Positions 33,481 to 46,129 of a DNA stretch of 64,000 nucleotides are shown here, piece after piece. The notes under the pieces were generated by a model, which was not told the origin of the DNA, did no database searches, and was given only the letters and a program-made list of their open reading frames with translations. Position 1 is the stretch's first letter. Every line of letters begins with the position of its first letter. The translations under genes and the position numbers were made by a program. Source of the DNA: Tamarix chinensis (taxonomy: Eukaryota; Streptophyta; Magnoliopsida; Caryophyllales; Tamaricaceae). Location: contig CM060177.1 in the NCBI GenBank assembly GCA_030549775.1, positions 66,331,638-66,395,637 of the forward strand. Direction: 5' to 3'.

Positions 33481-34269
33481 TTAAATTTTTCATAAGAGGC
33501 TAAGGTATATAATCACTTATAAAGAGTTTAATATAAGATAACTAAGATGGCTAGAGTTGTTAAAGGACTATGATGTTGAGTTGATCTACAATAAGAGTTA
33601 TAGATGTGTTGCGTAGGAAGACACCATACTCCTTGAGTTTTTTTTTATAGCTAATTGGTTGCTTGAGAAACTTGGTGAGTTAGAGATAAGGTTGACCCAT
33701 TATAGTTGATCTTTTATTATTGTTGTTCGATGAGATTTAAGGTGCAAAACCTAAAATGTTAGCCTAAAGATGATTTGATAGAAGTTATGGGACATTTGAT
33801 AGTTAGGTTTTATGATTCATGAGGATTGTTACATTCACTAATAGGGTTGGCGGTGTGTACCATAGATTTTCCATAATATAAACTACCTAATATACTAGGA
33901 AGGTCATTGCACTCCATATTATATCACCTATGATGGGATAAGTTGTAGAAGGCCATTAAGTGATTTATTGGTAACCTCATATGAAGTGAGAGGTAGTGAA
34001 TTTGTGGTAAGATGTTTGACCTATCAAAAGGTTAAGATAGAGCATTGTAAACTTATAGGGTCATTCTAACTTTTGGATGTTCCATAATGGAAGTAGGACT
34101 CCATATACATGTGTTTTGTGAGTGGACTACTAAGGTGTAATATAGTTTGGGTCATGATCGATAGGTTAAATAAATTAGTATTGTCAACATTGATGAAATT
34201 CACCTCTAGCTTGGATTAGTCAGTTCATGCTTACATGAGGATAATGATGTGTAGGCACTTTACATTAGT
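33481..34269 (+). pseudogene. RNase H tail and integrase N-half of H
   Basis: RWLELLKDYDVELIYNKSY at about 33548-33605 is the clear C-terminal RNase H signature of plant gypsy elements (RRWLELLKDYDLEILYHPGKA). The integrase zinc-binding end follows (EFVVRCLTYQKVKIEHCKLIG, for CLTCQQVKAEHQ; one cysteine is now Y), then DVP-WK-DSIYMCFVSGL with the first catalytic aspartate replaced by C. VWVMIDRLNKLVLS and a Y-R-RH stretch end at 34269, where element I begins. Many stops. Confidence 0.75.
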
Positions 34270-37200
34270 TGTAACCATTCCAAAAATTTACTACAAAAAA
34301 TTTTCATTTAAGTAGAAGAATCATTCAAACATAATATGGGCATTATCAGCACAATCATTATAGGCTTGGCCATGGACAATCCTTATACCAACTACAAAAA
34401 AAAGGTAAAATATAACACAATCCATGATAAATACCGCATAAGTATAATGCATATCATAAATAAGTGTAGGGTGTTCATTTCAAAGGTAACACTAACATAC
34501 ATAAATAAACTTTTAGTTGAAAATTAACAAGAAGAAAACGAGTTTAAAAATAATAACCAGATAACACAACTCTTTCGTTCCCAACCCCGATTATAATACC
34601 ATCACTCTACTCTAATCATAGCATCATATATAGTGTGGTTTCTATTTTTAGGAATGAACAATACCTATAATAAAGAAGAGTAATATGCTATGTACTGAGT
34701 AAGGTAACAATACAATCATTATGGTCACGTAATTCAAGAACACAACAATAAGAGATGACACATGCATCCTTAAATCATACTTGATTAATTTAATATATCC
34801 TAAACATTCATAATTCATGCATTGATAATTATCGCATCATTTTAATCACATTAGGCTCAAGGACCCCACCATTATCGACAAGTGAAATGATAAATAAGTA
34901 AAAATTCCATGGCAGGATGCTCTTAGCCTCTATTCTTGTAGGTAGATTGGTAATTAGAGTATAAACCTAGGGAAAAATGATTTTATCCAATATTCTCACT
35001 ATAGACTAATAATCATGGAAAAATCAGTTCAAACACTCATGGTATTCTACTATAAGTAATTTTTGTCTTACCATAGGTTATGATCATCAAATGGTTTGGT
35101 CTACATGAGTTAGGGACCCCACTATTTTCATTGAAGGAAGGGTAATAGGGTAAATTTTTTATGGTAAGACTCTCCTTATCACTATTCTCATTAGTGGATC
35201 AACAAGTACAACTAGGCCTGACTCAAGTGATCTTCCACTTTAAGTGATTAATATATTATTTGTTTTTTATTTTCCCTAAGGTTATCACACGAACATGCGC
35301 ACCTACATGATATAGGAGAAAATGATCAGTAATAAGTATTTATTATGTTAGAACCTATTTTACTCTATTTAGAGAGTATCCCTTACAAAATGGAAGGAAA
35401 ATAAATGACTAAATTACTTATTATGGATGAATATTGCAAAAAGTCACTGAAAATAGAGACGTATACATCGTATGCATAGAGGGCATGAATACATTGCATG
35501 GAAGGAATGAAGAAGGAAATTACATGAGAAGACTAAGTTGGAAGTTTTTTACATGTAGTATTGGTTATTATTCCATTAATATTACCTAGTGGATAAAGTA
35601 TTTGAATTAGTCAAAAAAGTAGCTTAATTATATCTTTTAGGGTTTATCTTATTTTATCTTACGAGATGTGTTTAGAGTGGGGGACAAGATAATGCTTTGT
35701 GGGTTGAATCTTATCAGTTTTTTATTAGAATGGTCTTGTAATATTGGGGGTGAAATGGATATAAAGGCTATAGAGACACACAACTTAGGGGGGCCATATT
35801 GAATGAATGAAAATTACAAGTATTGCTTATTAGAATTCTATCTAAGTTCTTATCAAATTTAGTCAATTGTGTGTGAGTGATTATTATTGAAATCCTTTTT
35901 CTATTTATCTCTGTGAATTAGAGATTAAAAACTATCCTTCAAACCCTCCACTGAATCTATGCCATCTAGAACCTTAGCCATCATCACCGTCTTCAATATT
36001 CATCTTCAAACTACTCTTTTTTACATAATTTTACCTATTTCCAAACCTTAGATAATAATAATAATATTATTATACATTCATCTTGAACATCCTATCTTTG
36101 AAATCTAGTCATCAAATCATCATCATTACAATTGTTCATCACCATCATAATGATCTCACAACTAAACCAAATCGTAAACCCTAAATCTAATGTGCCAACC
36201 AAGCGTCTAAAACTATGATCATTCGATCATCATCATCATCATATCTTCAAAATCTTTCAACCATCATATCCATTAAATAACTATCATCCAACTATATTAC
36301 CACCCAAACCATAATTCTATATTCCTACACACATCACTACTCCTGTAAGGTACCATCCCAACTACTATCCTACAACAACCCTATTCCGATAAAAAACACT
36401 AATTTTATAACCCTAGCATATCCTCACATCTATTTCCCCCTTTTAGTCTCCCATATACCAAAAAAATATTAAAATGTCATTATAAAACTAGTAGTAAAGA
36501 GTCATTACCTATTATCCACATTTTACACGTAAGATAATGACTACCCTCTAAGGTTACCCCTCCGAAACCCTAATTTCTCCTATTTGACACACTCCCTTCT
36601 TTATTTGCTTATCTAGTCCTCAAATTACATACCCATGCATATAATGTTATGGTTAACCATCATCTCAAACATGGTTTCCTAAATCCTCTATTTAATACAT
36701 GTGATAACACCCTTACCATAAAAGCCCCTTACAAAACCCTAATTTGTTATTTTAGTTGTAACTACTTTCTTATTCCCTACATAGATACTAAATATGGTAA
36801 AAATTCTTCAAAGTTATGGTTAAAAACATGTTCCAATTCTGTAACCTAACTCTCCCCTCTCATACGTATAATAACAACCTAGTCCTAAGGTTTTGTGCCT
36901 TAGCCACCCAAAACCATAATTTCACCCTTTAGTCATATCTCCTCCCCTAGTGCTCAAAGGACTTGCCAAATTTGCATTAGTATCTAAAATTCCGTTATTA
37001 ACCTCATAGCTACTCCCTTGTACAAAACCCCCATGCCACCCACATATGATCATAACTCCCCTTAGGTTTTACTCATCCTATTTATGGTCTTTCTCCTCGT
37101 ACTATATTTACTATAAAAATCTTTATTTTTACCCTAGTTATTTCATGTAGTATTTTCAACCTATTTTATGTCAATTAACACTTTAAAGTATGCTACATGC

Positions 37201-38906
37201 CACTTTTTCATTGTATTAACCAAAATTTCCCTAGGTCTCCAAAATCTTACCTATGTTATAGGACATCAAACACAAAGACTCTCCAACTATCCACATATCA
37301 ATTATCATATAAAATATACATAAATATATATAAAATGTTGAAATTAATAAAGTCATGACTACATAGCTTTCTTACCTGCAGTTATTATCAGAGTAAAACA
37401 TAATATACAATACTAAAGTCATTTATCATTACATGCATGTCAACAGATAACACATAGCAAGAATATATATAAATCTTACTAAAACGCTATCTACAAATGT
37501 ATCCTTATTGAAGTGGCTCCGGTCTATGTATACATGACCTATGCCTCCTCTTTTGCTATCATCCAAATATTACCTAGATATTGGAATCTACACGGTTTAG
37601 ATTTTCCTTCCCTTTTTTGAAAAAATAAATTAGACCTTAACATATGGAAAGATAAAAAAGGAGAAAGGAAATGGAAGTGACTAAATTGGGGAAGAAAAAT
37701 GGTGCAGCCAGCACACAACAACAACGTGACAGTGGTGGTGGTTGTAGGTTTGGAGGAATGGGTGAGGGTTAGTACTTAAAGGTTAAGGGGGTGGTGGAAC
37801 AAAGGCTGGCTAGATTTGGTGGTGGTTAAGGTGGCACATTACTGAGGGGAAGAAGGAAGAAGGAAGGATAATAGAGGAAAAGGGTGGTTGTATAGGCTTA
37901 GGCACATGTGTAGGGTGACTCAAGTGTGGTGGTGGTAATGAGGGAGGAGAAAGGGCCGATGGCTGTGGTGGTGGAAGTGCATCCTACTATAGTTATAGAT
38001 GTTGTATAAGGAAAAGGGAAGAAAAAAATGATAGGGGTGGATCTTCAAGTGAGGGTAGGGCACAGGTAGAGAAGAAAGATGGTAAGAGGTTGGCTGGGCA
38101 TTAACAGTGGTGGTGGTGCAGCAGTGGGAAGAGGTGGGGGAAGTAAGGAAAAATAGGAGAAGTGAGAGAAAATCGGAGAGGGGAGGAACAAGATCTTGAG
38201 GGGGTATTTATAGATGGGAGAGAGGGGAAAAAAGGGGGGCAAGCTTACACCTTTGACATGCATGGTTGTAGAGGGGATGGTAGTTGTAGGCAGTAAGGTG
38301 TAGGGGAATAAGGGCTGGGGTGCAAGGGCATAAGGGTAGAGGTATTGGGTGTAGGGTGTAGACCAGTGTGCATCGCATTACATAGCTAAGAAAGGAAAAG
38401 TGAGAGGGATTGGGTGATCTTCTGGGTGTAAGTTCAAGCTTAGAAATGGAAGGGAGAGGTGAAGTAGAGAAGGAGACAAACAAGGGGAAGATGAAAGGAA
38501 GGAAAGGGAAGAATATAAAACAAAAGTTAAAAGGAGAGAGGAAACAAAAAGGGAAGCAAGCCTTGTCACCAGAGGGAGGGAAGGAAGAAAAAAAATAAAA
38601 GGTTGGGTTGGGATGGCTCACCCCTAATAGAAGAGGGGTAAAATAAAGGAGAAAACTAAGAAAGGGAGAATAATGAAAAGAAGAAGAAATAATGGAAATA
38701 GGCAAAGAAAAAGGAAAAAGGAAAATTGGTAGGTATAAGATTTAGGTTAGATGTTTAGATTAGAATTTTTTGATTAGTAATAATAAATAAACATAATTAA
38801 TAAAATTTACCTTTAAATAATTTAGGATTATCAAATAAAATAAAATTTTGGAAGTAGGTTAGCTTAATTTATTTCTAAATAAATTTTAGGATTTTTAAGT
38901 ATTACA
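34270..38906 (-). mobile_element. Giant LTR-like element I (antisense, in H integrase)
   Basis: Termini on the plus strand are TGTAACCATTCC and AAGTATTACA. Antisense order: C/T-rich domain (38720-37900) with a TATA box, long AT-rich DNA with CATCATCAT runs, and decayed hairpin-array phrases at 34850-35210 (CACCATTAT, CACTATTTTC and similar). About 4.6 kb. It separates integrase YMRIMMCRH from the next half at 38907. No target duplication is recognisable, which fits its heavy decay. Frames in 38045-38705 are pyrimidine-rich shadows. Confidence 0.65.
38205..38212 (-). promoter_or_regulatory. TATA box of I
   Basis: Minus-strand CATCTATAAATACCCCC, almost the same as the site in C at 63298. It survives in an old copy and sits inside the C/T-rich domain. 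Confidence 0.55.
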
Positions 38907-39250
38907 CCTACTGACAGTCTCCCATATGATTTGAGATTTCTGTTGCAGTTCTAGGGATTCATATGGATAAATTGTGATGACCATCTATATAGTTGAGGAT
39001 ATGTTGCGGGATAGTATTATGGATTTTTGAGGAAGTTGGGGGGGGATCATCTCTCTTTGGTCGAGCTCTTATATAATAGTAGTTATCATATTAGTATAAC
39101 AATGGCACCCTTTGACATACTATATGTATATAAATGAGAAAAACCATTATGTTAGAGTGACATTAGCTAGACTATTTTACTTAGAATAGAGATGATTAAG
39201 GAGATGACTCGGCAGATTTAGTTTATTGGGACATGACGCACAAAGCTTAA
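38907..39250 (+). pseudogene. Integrase C-half of H
   Basis: Reads on from the break: DLRFLLQF (for SDRDPRFTSRFW), then DSIMDFWGSWGDHLSLVE (for DFGGSWEDHLPLVEFAYNNS), YNSSYHISITMAPFDILY (for YHSSIGMAPYEALYG) and a CWSDISE-type phrase. These are hallmark integrase core residues, with frameshifts. A chromodomain or 3' LTR does not follow. Instead the sequence jumps to the protease-RT linker of J. Confidence 0.75.
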
Positions 39251-39289
39251 AATTAATAGAAGAGCTATGTGCACCTTATGGTGATTGAG

Positions 39290-39737
39290 TCTCTGATTGG
39301 AGATTCGAGCCTAGGTCTATGACAAAGGTCCTATCAGTTAATACACTGAGTTTAGGAGTTAAACAAGGATGTGTCGGCATTAGAGGCTATTTCAATAACT
39401 TGAGAGTTTCCTAACATGTTTCAAGAGGAGAAATCTAGTACACCACTAGTATATGAGATAAAATTCACCATTCATCTTGAATTATACGTTGAGCTAGTTT
39501 TGATTGTACCCTAGTAGATGGTGATAGTGGAGTTGTAAGAGTTGACGTCACGACTAGAGGAGTTAGTGGATCATGTGTGAAGAAAAAGGATTATAGTATC
39601 TGCTTGTGCATAGATTATCAATGTATGAACTATTTCTTGATGGAGAATTGATACTCTCCTCTTAGGATCAATGATTTATTTCATTAGCTTTTGGGTGCCT
39701 TAATTTTCTCAAAGATTTACTTGAGGTTGAGTTATCA
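39290..39737 (+). pseudogene. Protease-RT linker and RT N-half of second element J
   Basis: VLSVNTLSLGVKQGCVGIRGYF resembles the ISALKARKLLRKGCEAFLA linker. EIKFTIHLELYVEL follows (for EIEFTIDLVPGTAP), then KKKDYSICLCIDYQCMNYF (for KKKDGSLRLCIDYRQLN), YSPLRINDLFH and GALIFSKIYLRLSYH. It duplicates the kind of RT already seen in H, so it is a separate Tekay-like element or a rearranged part of H. It is cut after SYH by E, whose duplication TATCA spans the codon junction. Confidence 0.75.
39733..39737. repeat. Target-site duplication of E, left (TATCA)
   Basis: Identical to 44566-44570. Removing E and one copy restores the RT reading SYH-Q. Confidence 0.95.
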
Positions 39738-39827
39738 TGTAACACCGCCAAATTTCACTCCTGAAAAAAAAAATTTTGAAAGAGTAAAGCGGAAGCTAGG
39801 AGAGAATTTGGCAAATGTTACCGCCAC

Positions 39828-39870
39828 ATCTAACACAAGATAAATGTCATCCATCTATCTCATGTTAGAC
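39828..39870 (-). repeat. Terminal hairpin of E
   Basis: On the minus strand GTCTAACATGAGATAGATG pairs with CATTTATCTTGTGTTAGAT: all 19 positions pair, four as G-U, with a 5-nt loop. Neither arm resembles the A/B/D/F stem, yet flanks (GCCTTGC before, GTGGCGGTAAC after) and length are the same. Confidence 0.85.
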
Positions 39871-40529
39871 GCAAGGCTAAAACCTGTCAAACAATCAAAT
39901 CTACATTTTAAAAGCTTATCAAAGTACAAGAAATTAAAAGTCAATTAGAAAGCCCTTGGAAATTTAAATACAACACTTGTGACTTCCAAAGATGAATACA
40001 GTTGAACAAAAAAAATCCCAAAGGATCAATATCTAGATTGCCTACTCACTCAAGTCAGTCCTTCTACCCCAAAACAGTATCCAATCTTAAACCTGCACAA
40101 GAGGTCTGCTCCCCACCATCAGTGGATCATCACAGGACCCATTCAACCAAGGTAGTATCAGTACAGGTCCAATACTAAGTAAATTCTACTACCCTATCTT
40201 ATGGGAGAGACGTGAACTATAACATCAAGTGTATATCAAATCATAGTACATTACGTTGATACAATATTATGCATACTCAAAACCCACATCATAAGTCCTA
40301 CCATACACATATAATAACATGCGAAACATATATAACATTTTATGCGAATAAGAGATTCAGATAAACCAACCGGGAATTTTTGGACAATGCTAAACCAAAC
40401 CAATCGGGCATTTAGCCCCACGGACATTACTTAGGGACATATCCAGCCCTAGTCCAGAAGACTCATTCTTTAGATCTCTGGTAAATATAGTCGATTCACA
40501 TCATGGTCTTTATCAATTCATGTGAGTGC

Positions 40530-40890
40530 GGGAACCCCACTATTATAGCTGGTGGATCGGTCTTGCAGGGCAAAACACGTCTGGCCACCATTATAGCCAG
40601 TGGACCGGTCATGTAGGGAAAAACGCTCCTGGCCACTATTAATTGTCGGTGGACCGGTCTGGCCCCGACTCACATGATGTTTCACTGTAATTACTTTGTG
40701 TCTTTCCCATGTCTTATCATTATTACGTTCGGTTTGTTGAGCACGAAATCCCCCACTATTATAGCCGGTGGACCAATCATGTAGGGCACCCTGGCCCTAG
40801 CCACTATTATAGCTGGTGGACCGGTCATGTAGGGCACCCCGACCCTAGCCACTATTATTCACCGGTGGACCGGTTTGGGTCCGGCTCAAC
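40530..40890 (-). repeat. Two three-unit hairpin arrays of E
   Basis: Plus-strand CCACTATTATAGCYGGTGGACCGGTC units occur three times, then a spacer holding CTCACATGATGTTTCACTG, then three more. Small stems include TAGGGC-ACCCTG-GCCCTA (about 40782-40799). Confidence 0.85.
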
Positions 40891-43800
40891 ATCTTCCTCT
40901 TTAAGTGATTAGTGTCTTAACATATCTTATTTGAAAGTATTTTACCCTTGACATGAATGGCTAACTATATCCACACTTATCCCCCCAGGAGGGCCCGTCC
41001 TATATCTCGGGACTCTTGCGCCCCTTATCACACCTCAATATACATTCCCCTTTACACTTACACATAATGAAAACTAACTCTTAAGGGTGTGGGTTAAGGC
41101 CCAACACCTCGAGACATCAAACTCCAACCGCTATTAGCCTCTAGGGTTTCCCTTGAAACCCTAATTTAACCTATGTGACCCAACTTCCTCTTACTTCACT
41201 ACCATTAATTCATTTATCGTCAAACACCTCATCTAATTTAGGTTCAATCCCAAATCATATCACTTCACTCATTGATTTCGTAGGTGATCGAAAACCCTAG
41301 TTGGTCACCCCAAACCCTAGCATATTTCTTCCCCCACAAGTAATCTCTCTACTTTTCACCTAACATTACTTACTTCCCATGACACTCATACTCATCCCTC
41401 GTATATTAAATTTCCACTCTTAACCCATTACTCTACTCTTCCTTAATTGTTCTTACTTCCATATTTTCCCCCATTTTATCCTTTCACCCCACATCATATT
41501 ATTAACATCCTAGCATGCATGTCCTAGAGGGTCACGTCATAAAATATCATAAACACAACAGAACAATCATTACACACATGTCATAAGGAATTCATATAAG
41601 CATACCTCAACTCCAAGCTGCACTACAAGTAATTAATCATTAAAACATAACGTACACAACATGGCATATCACATGGTGCACAAGGCACATAACACACATA
41701 TAATTGATCTTAGCCACATCTTTATGAAACACCCATAAGTGGAGATAAGTAGAGACTTACCTGGATCTGAAGCTAGCTAAGCGAGATAAGAGGGAGAGAG
41801 AGATCACTAGTTCAAGGATCCACAATAAAGCTTTCCTAGATCGCCGATAGAAATCGGAACTAGGTTAGAAACTATCTTATTATTAACAATTCACATATTA
41901 TGATTAAATAAATGCAAACGAACACAAAAGATCTTTCTTGAAAAATGTGTCCAAAACTTAGGACTTAAAAGCATAGCTCTATTAAGATTTAAGATTAAAT
42001 ATAAATCAAAACGGATTAATACAAATAACACTTGGGACATTTCAAATTAATTTGGAAAGACCGAGAAAGAATAATCGATCATAAGTTAATTATCAAAAAT
42101 AACTTATTCATTAGGTTTTACTACTAAATAGGTAAACCAACCATTTACATAGAGCCAAATCCAAACCAATTAGATTAAAACATAACTTAAATGATTTAAA
42201 ACCCAAAGATAAAAATCGATTAGATAAAAGACGCATAGCAAAAATCGATTTTATAAAACAATCCCTGAAGATTAGGGTTTTTAATCCCTAAACTACGAAT
42301 CAACCAAATCACTTCGATTACCTTAAATTGATAGTTTTAAAACACAATTAAACTAATTTTAGATAAATCTAGATAATTAATTTCAACAAAACAATCTTCC
42401 TAGTAGCCAATTTAAGACTATCCATTTACAGAATTAGGGTTTTAAAGCCCACAACACAAACTCGGGTAATTCAAATTAAAGGTATTAGAAAGCAATTAGG
42501 ATCATTTCAACTATTTCTACAAATTTAATTTTAGAAAAACAATTATACACATGATCAATTTCATAATCTCACTTGAAATCTAGGGTTTTAGGCCCGAAAA
42601 TACAATTAAGTTGAATTCTATTAATTTAATCAAATTGAATGCTTAAAAATGCAATTAGACACATTTTATAACATATCAAATAATCAATTGATCAAAACCA
42701 ATAAAAGAAATACCCAATTTAGCACAATTAGGCTTTTTGAGCCCGTAATACCAATCCGATCAATTCTTGCTAAAATATATAAATTGGAAGTTTGAAAATG
42801 TAATTAAATATATTCTAATATAAATTGTATAGTCAATTGAATAAAACGACCCGATTACACAATCTAATTTAGTCCCGCAAAAGTTTTGACCTAAAAATCC
42901 AATTCCGATTAATTACGCACAATTTCCACAAATCAACACTTCCGATATGAAATTAAATACATTTTAAACGATATTATAAAATCAATTGAGCGGAACGACT
43001 CAATTACGCAACCCAATTTAATCACACACGAATTTTGACCTAGAAATCAAATTCCGACAAATTCTGCATAAATTTCTCAAATTGACCGTTCCGACATGAA
43101 ATTAGATACATTTTAAAACATATTGTATAATCAATTTATCAAAAATAGCTAAATCGGACGAATCCGAAAAATTCGGGCATAACCGGGCCAAAAATCCAAT
43201 TTTCAAAATTCCAACCTAAACCATACAATTAACATATCCAAATCAATCTTACAACACATATATACATAATCAAACAATCAATTTAGCTTTTCACAATCTA
43301 AATCACATTCAATTTATCAAATCCATAATAAGGTTTTTTCAGAAAGTTATACCAAATAAAAACCGACAAATCGGGGCAAAGGAAGGCCGGTGAAGCTTCG
43401 TTGGGGGCCGGGGGTGGCTCGCCGGTAGTTAGTAGGGTCTGCCATGGCCAAACGGCGGCGCACCCAGCGCGGCTCGTCGCTGCTGTTGTTGTCGCCCGCT
43501 GCTGATGCGCTGCAACGGGTGTTGCTGCGGGTTGTGGCCGATGAGGACTGGCGAGCTTGGCTGGAGCGGGGAGGAGCTTGGGGAGAAGGTGGCGGCTAAG
43601 GTTGCGAGACGGGAGCAGGGGTCATAAACAGGAGAGTTGGAAAGACAAGAGAAAGGTAAGAAGAGAAAAAGGAAAAGGAAGAGGGGGGTTCGGTCGGGGC
43701 ACCGGTTGGGTCTTTTTTTTTACAAATACAAATATACATAAAATAAAATACTGAATATTTATAAATTATTATTGTAAGATTTTATCTAAAATTTATTAAA

Positions 43801-44565
43801 AGAAAATTATTTCTAAAAGATCCGAATGTTTAAAATTAATAAAAAGCTATATAAAGAATTTCGGAAACATTTTCAGAAGAATTTATCCACGAACATAAAA
43901 ATTTATATTATTTAAGAAAATATATTATAAGACCTCAAAAAAATTATTTAAAAGTATATAATAAAATATTTAAGTCAAATTCTAATGAACCGAGACTAAT
44001 TTTAATAATTTCCGAAATCGGTTTTTCGCAAACTAAAAAGCGTAAAACAGAAGAAAAATAATTTCAAAAAGAAATTCTTAAATAAGCTCCGAAAATATTT
44101 TGAATTTAAACTTCCCGAAAATATTAACGATTTCTGGAATCGAATAAATTTAAAGTCGAAAATATTTTCTACAGACAAAATCATTAAAATAACTTTAACT
44201 ATTTGAACAGAAATTCTATTAATTAAAAAATATATTTCGTCAACGAAATATAACTTAAAAATAAAGTCGTAATTACATGACAAAGTTATAATCGAAAACA
44301 AATCTAAAATATTAAAAATAAAAATACAAGAAAGAATGGGAATACATATTTTTAATCGAAAATAAAATTCAAAAGAATATAATAAAATGATTGTCGTGAA
44401 CAAATTTATCTAGAATGGTTCGCAATGACAACGATTAATTAAATTCGAATTGTCGATAATCCATAAAACGAATCGAAATTAAAATAATTAATTGTTTACA
44501 TGAAATTATGCTAATAAAATCATTAAACTTAATAAATCTGGATTTTAAAAATACGGGGTATTACA

Positions 44566-44570
44566 TATCA
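44566..44570. repeat. Target-site duplication of E, right (TATCA)
   Basis: Exact partner of 39733-39737. Confidence 0.95.
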
Positions 44571-44907
44571 TCAGTTCTGCATTGCCAGATAGACATCATG
44601 AAGATAGTATTTAAGATATGGTATGGGTACTATAAGGTCATGCTGATACCTTTTTGGCTCACTAATGTGCCTACCATATTTTATACTTGACAATGAGGAT
44701 TTTCCACCCATTCCTCAATCAATTTATAGTATTATTTGTTGATGACATTTTGGTATGCTCAACAACTAGAAAGGAGCATCAGCAACATCTTCGCATGATT
44801 TTTTCACTCCATATACAAAATAGGCATTGGGCCTAACTTTTCATGTGTGAGTTTTGGGATCTGGAGGTTTCATTTTTAGTCACGTGGTGTTGGAAAGAGG
44901 ATTTGTC
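44566..44907 (+). pseudogene. RT C-half of J
   Basis: Starts in the duplicated TATCA and reads QFCIAR-, MKIVFKIWYGYYKVMLIPFWLTNVPTIFYT (for [31 protein letters not shown]), then QFIVLFVDDILVCSTTRKEH with the YxDD-type catalytic pair kept as VDD. HLRMI, CEFWDLEVSFL and CWKEDL follow. It stops at a trinucleotide repeat where F begins. Two or three frameshifts. Confidence 0.8.
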
Positions 44908-45366
44908 TCTATTATTATTATTATTATTACTAATATTATTATTATCATTATTATCATTATTATGGTCTCTATTATTAATGTCTTATTTTCTTACTAATAC
45001 TAAAATCCCTTTTGAACCCTAACTTTTATTATACTTAACTCTAATCTTAATTTTTATAATTGTTGGTATTAACATTATTAATAATATTAATATTATTACT
45101 TCTATTACCCTTACTAAGGTTATTATTGTGATTGCTAAACCTTACTTGGTTGTATTATTGTTATTATCATTACTACTAGGAGTATTACTATTATTATCAT
45201 CATTATTAGTATTATTACTATTATCATTATCACCCTTATGAATAGTTTACTTGTAATATTGTGACCTTATAATATTATTCTTTCAAACCTAACACCATTG
45301 TTAGACTTAAACCTTAAAAACGCTAGAGTTCTATTAATTGAAACATAAGTGTGACTATTAGTAGTC

Positions 45367-45409
<43 letters not shown>

Positions 45410-45420
45410 CACTATTTTAC
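44908..45420 (+). repeat. ATT microsatellite region of F
   Basis: (ATT)n near 44910-44935 and 45365-45415, with mixed ATC/ATT runs between. Confidence 0.9.
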
Positions 45421-46129
45421 TATGACTAGTGAACACTATTGCTATAAGAATAGGGCTAACGGGTGTAATAATATAAGTGTAACAATAGGTATTAAAATAA
45501 ACATATTTTGACTACTAATATTTAGTATACTAATTCTAAGGTAAAAATCCTAGTTCTTGTATAAAACCCTTTTTAGTAATAAAAACCCTAACCTTAAACG
45601 AGAATGAGGATTGATAGTAATTATAAGGGAAACCAATACTTAGCATTTTCTCCTTTTATAGGTAACCCCGACCAAAGCCCTAAAGAGTTAGAGGAGCGCA
45701 CTCCAAGCCCGGCGTCGCCTTAGGTAAGGACGAAGCTAATGGCCTTGTGCTATGTGTGACATGGATGTGTTGAATGTTGTGTATGCCATGCTATGCCATG
45801 TATTATATGATTTGTGGATAACTTGTCTTATGTGTAGCGCAGCTTGGAGATTGAGGTATGTTGTATGTGCTTCTGTGACATGAGCATGACATTTATATGT
45901 ATGATGTTTATGATGTATTATGTTATGGCCCTCTAGGACATGCATGTTAGGATAAATGGTAATATGAGTTGGGAATATAATGATGACCGGAAATAAATGA
46001 GAAGTGAGACCACTAAGGGGGATATAAGGTTGACCTAAGTACCTCATGATCTATGAGAGAATATTTAAGTGGGAGGAATGTCCGAAATAAATGAGAGTTG
46101 GGAACCATGCATGGGATTCTTAAAGTTTG

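Larger units (their letters stand above)
39738..44565 (-). mobile_element. Giant solo LTR-like element E (antisense, in J RT)
   Basis: 4,828 bp, plus-strand termini TGTAACACCGCC and CGGGGTATTACA, exact TATCA duplications. Antisense order: AT-rich start with many TTCGAAAT phrases, a CpG-rich CCG/CGG block (43720-43385), long AT-rich middle, two three-unit hairpin arrays (40890-40530) and a terminal hairpin of new sequence. There are no repeats of the GGTAATTT or GGTGGTATT kind, so it is a third subfamily. No coding region. The 133-codon minus frame at 44002-44403 lies in the AT-rich start without a motif. Confidence 0.9.
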
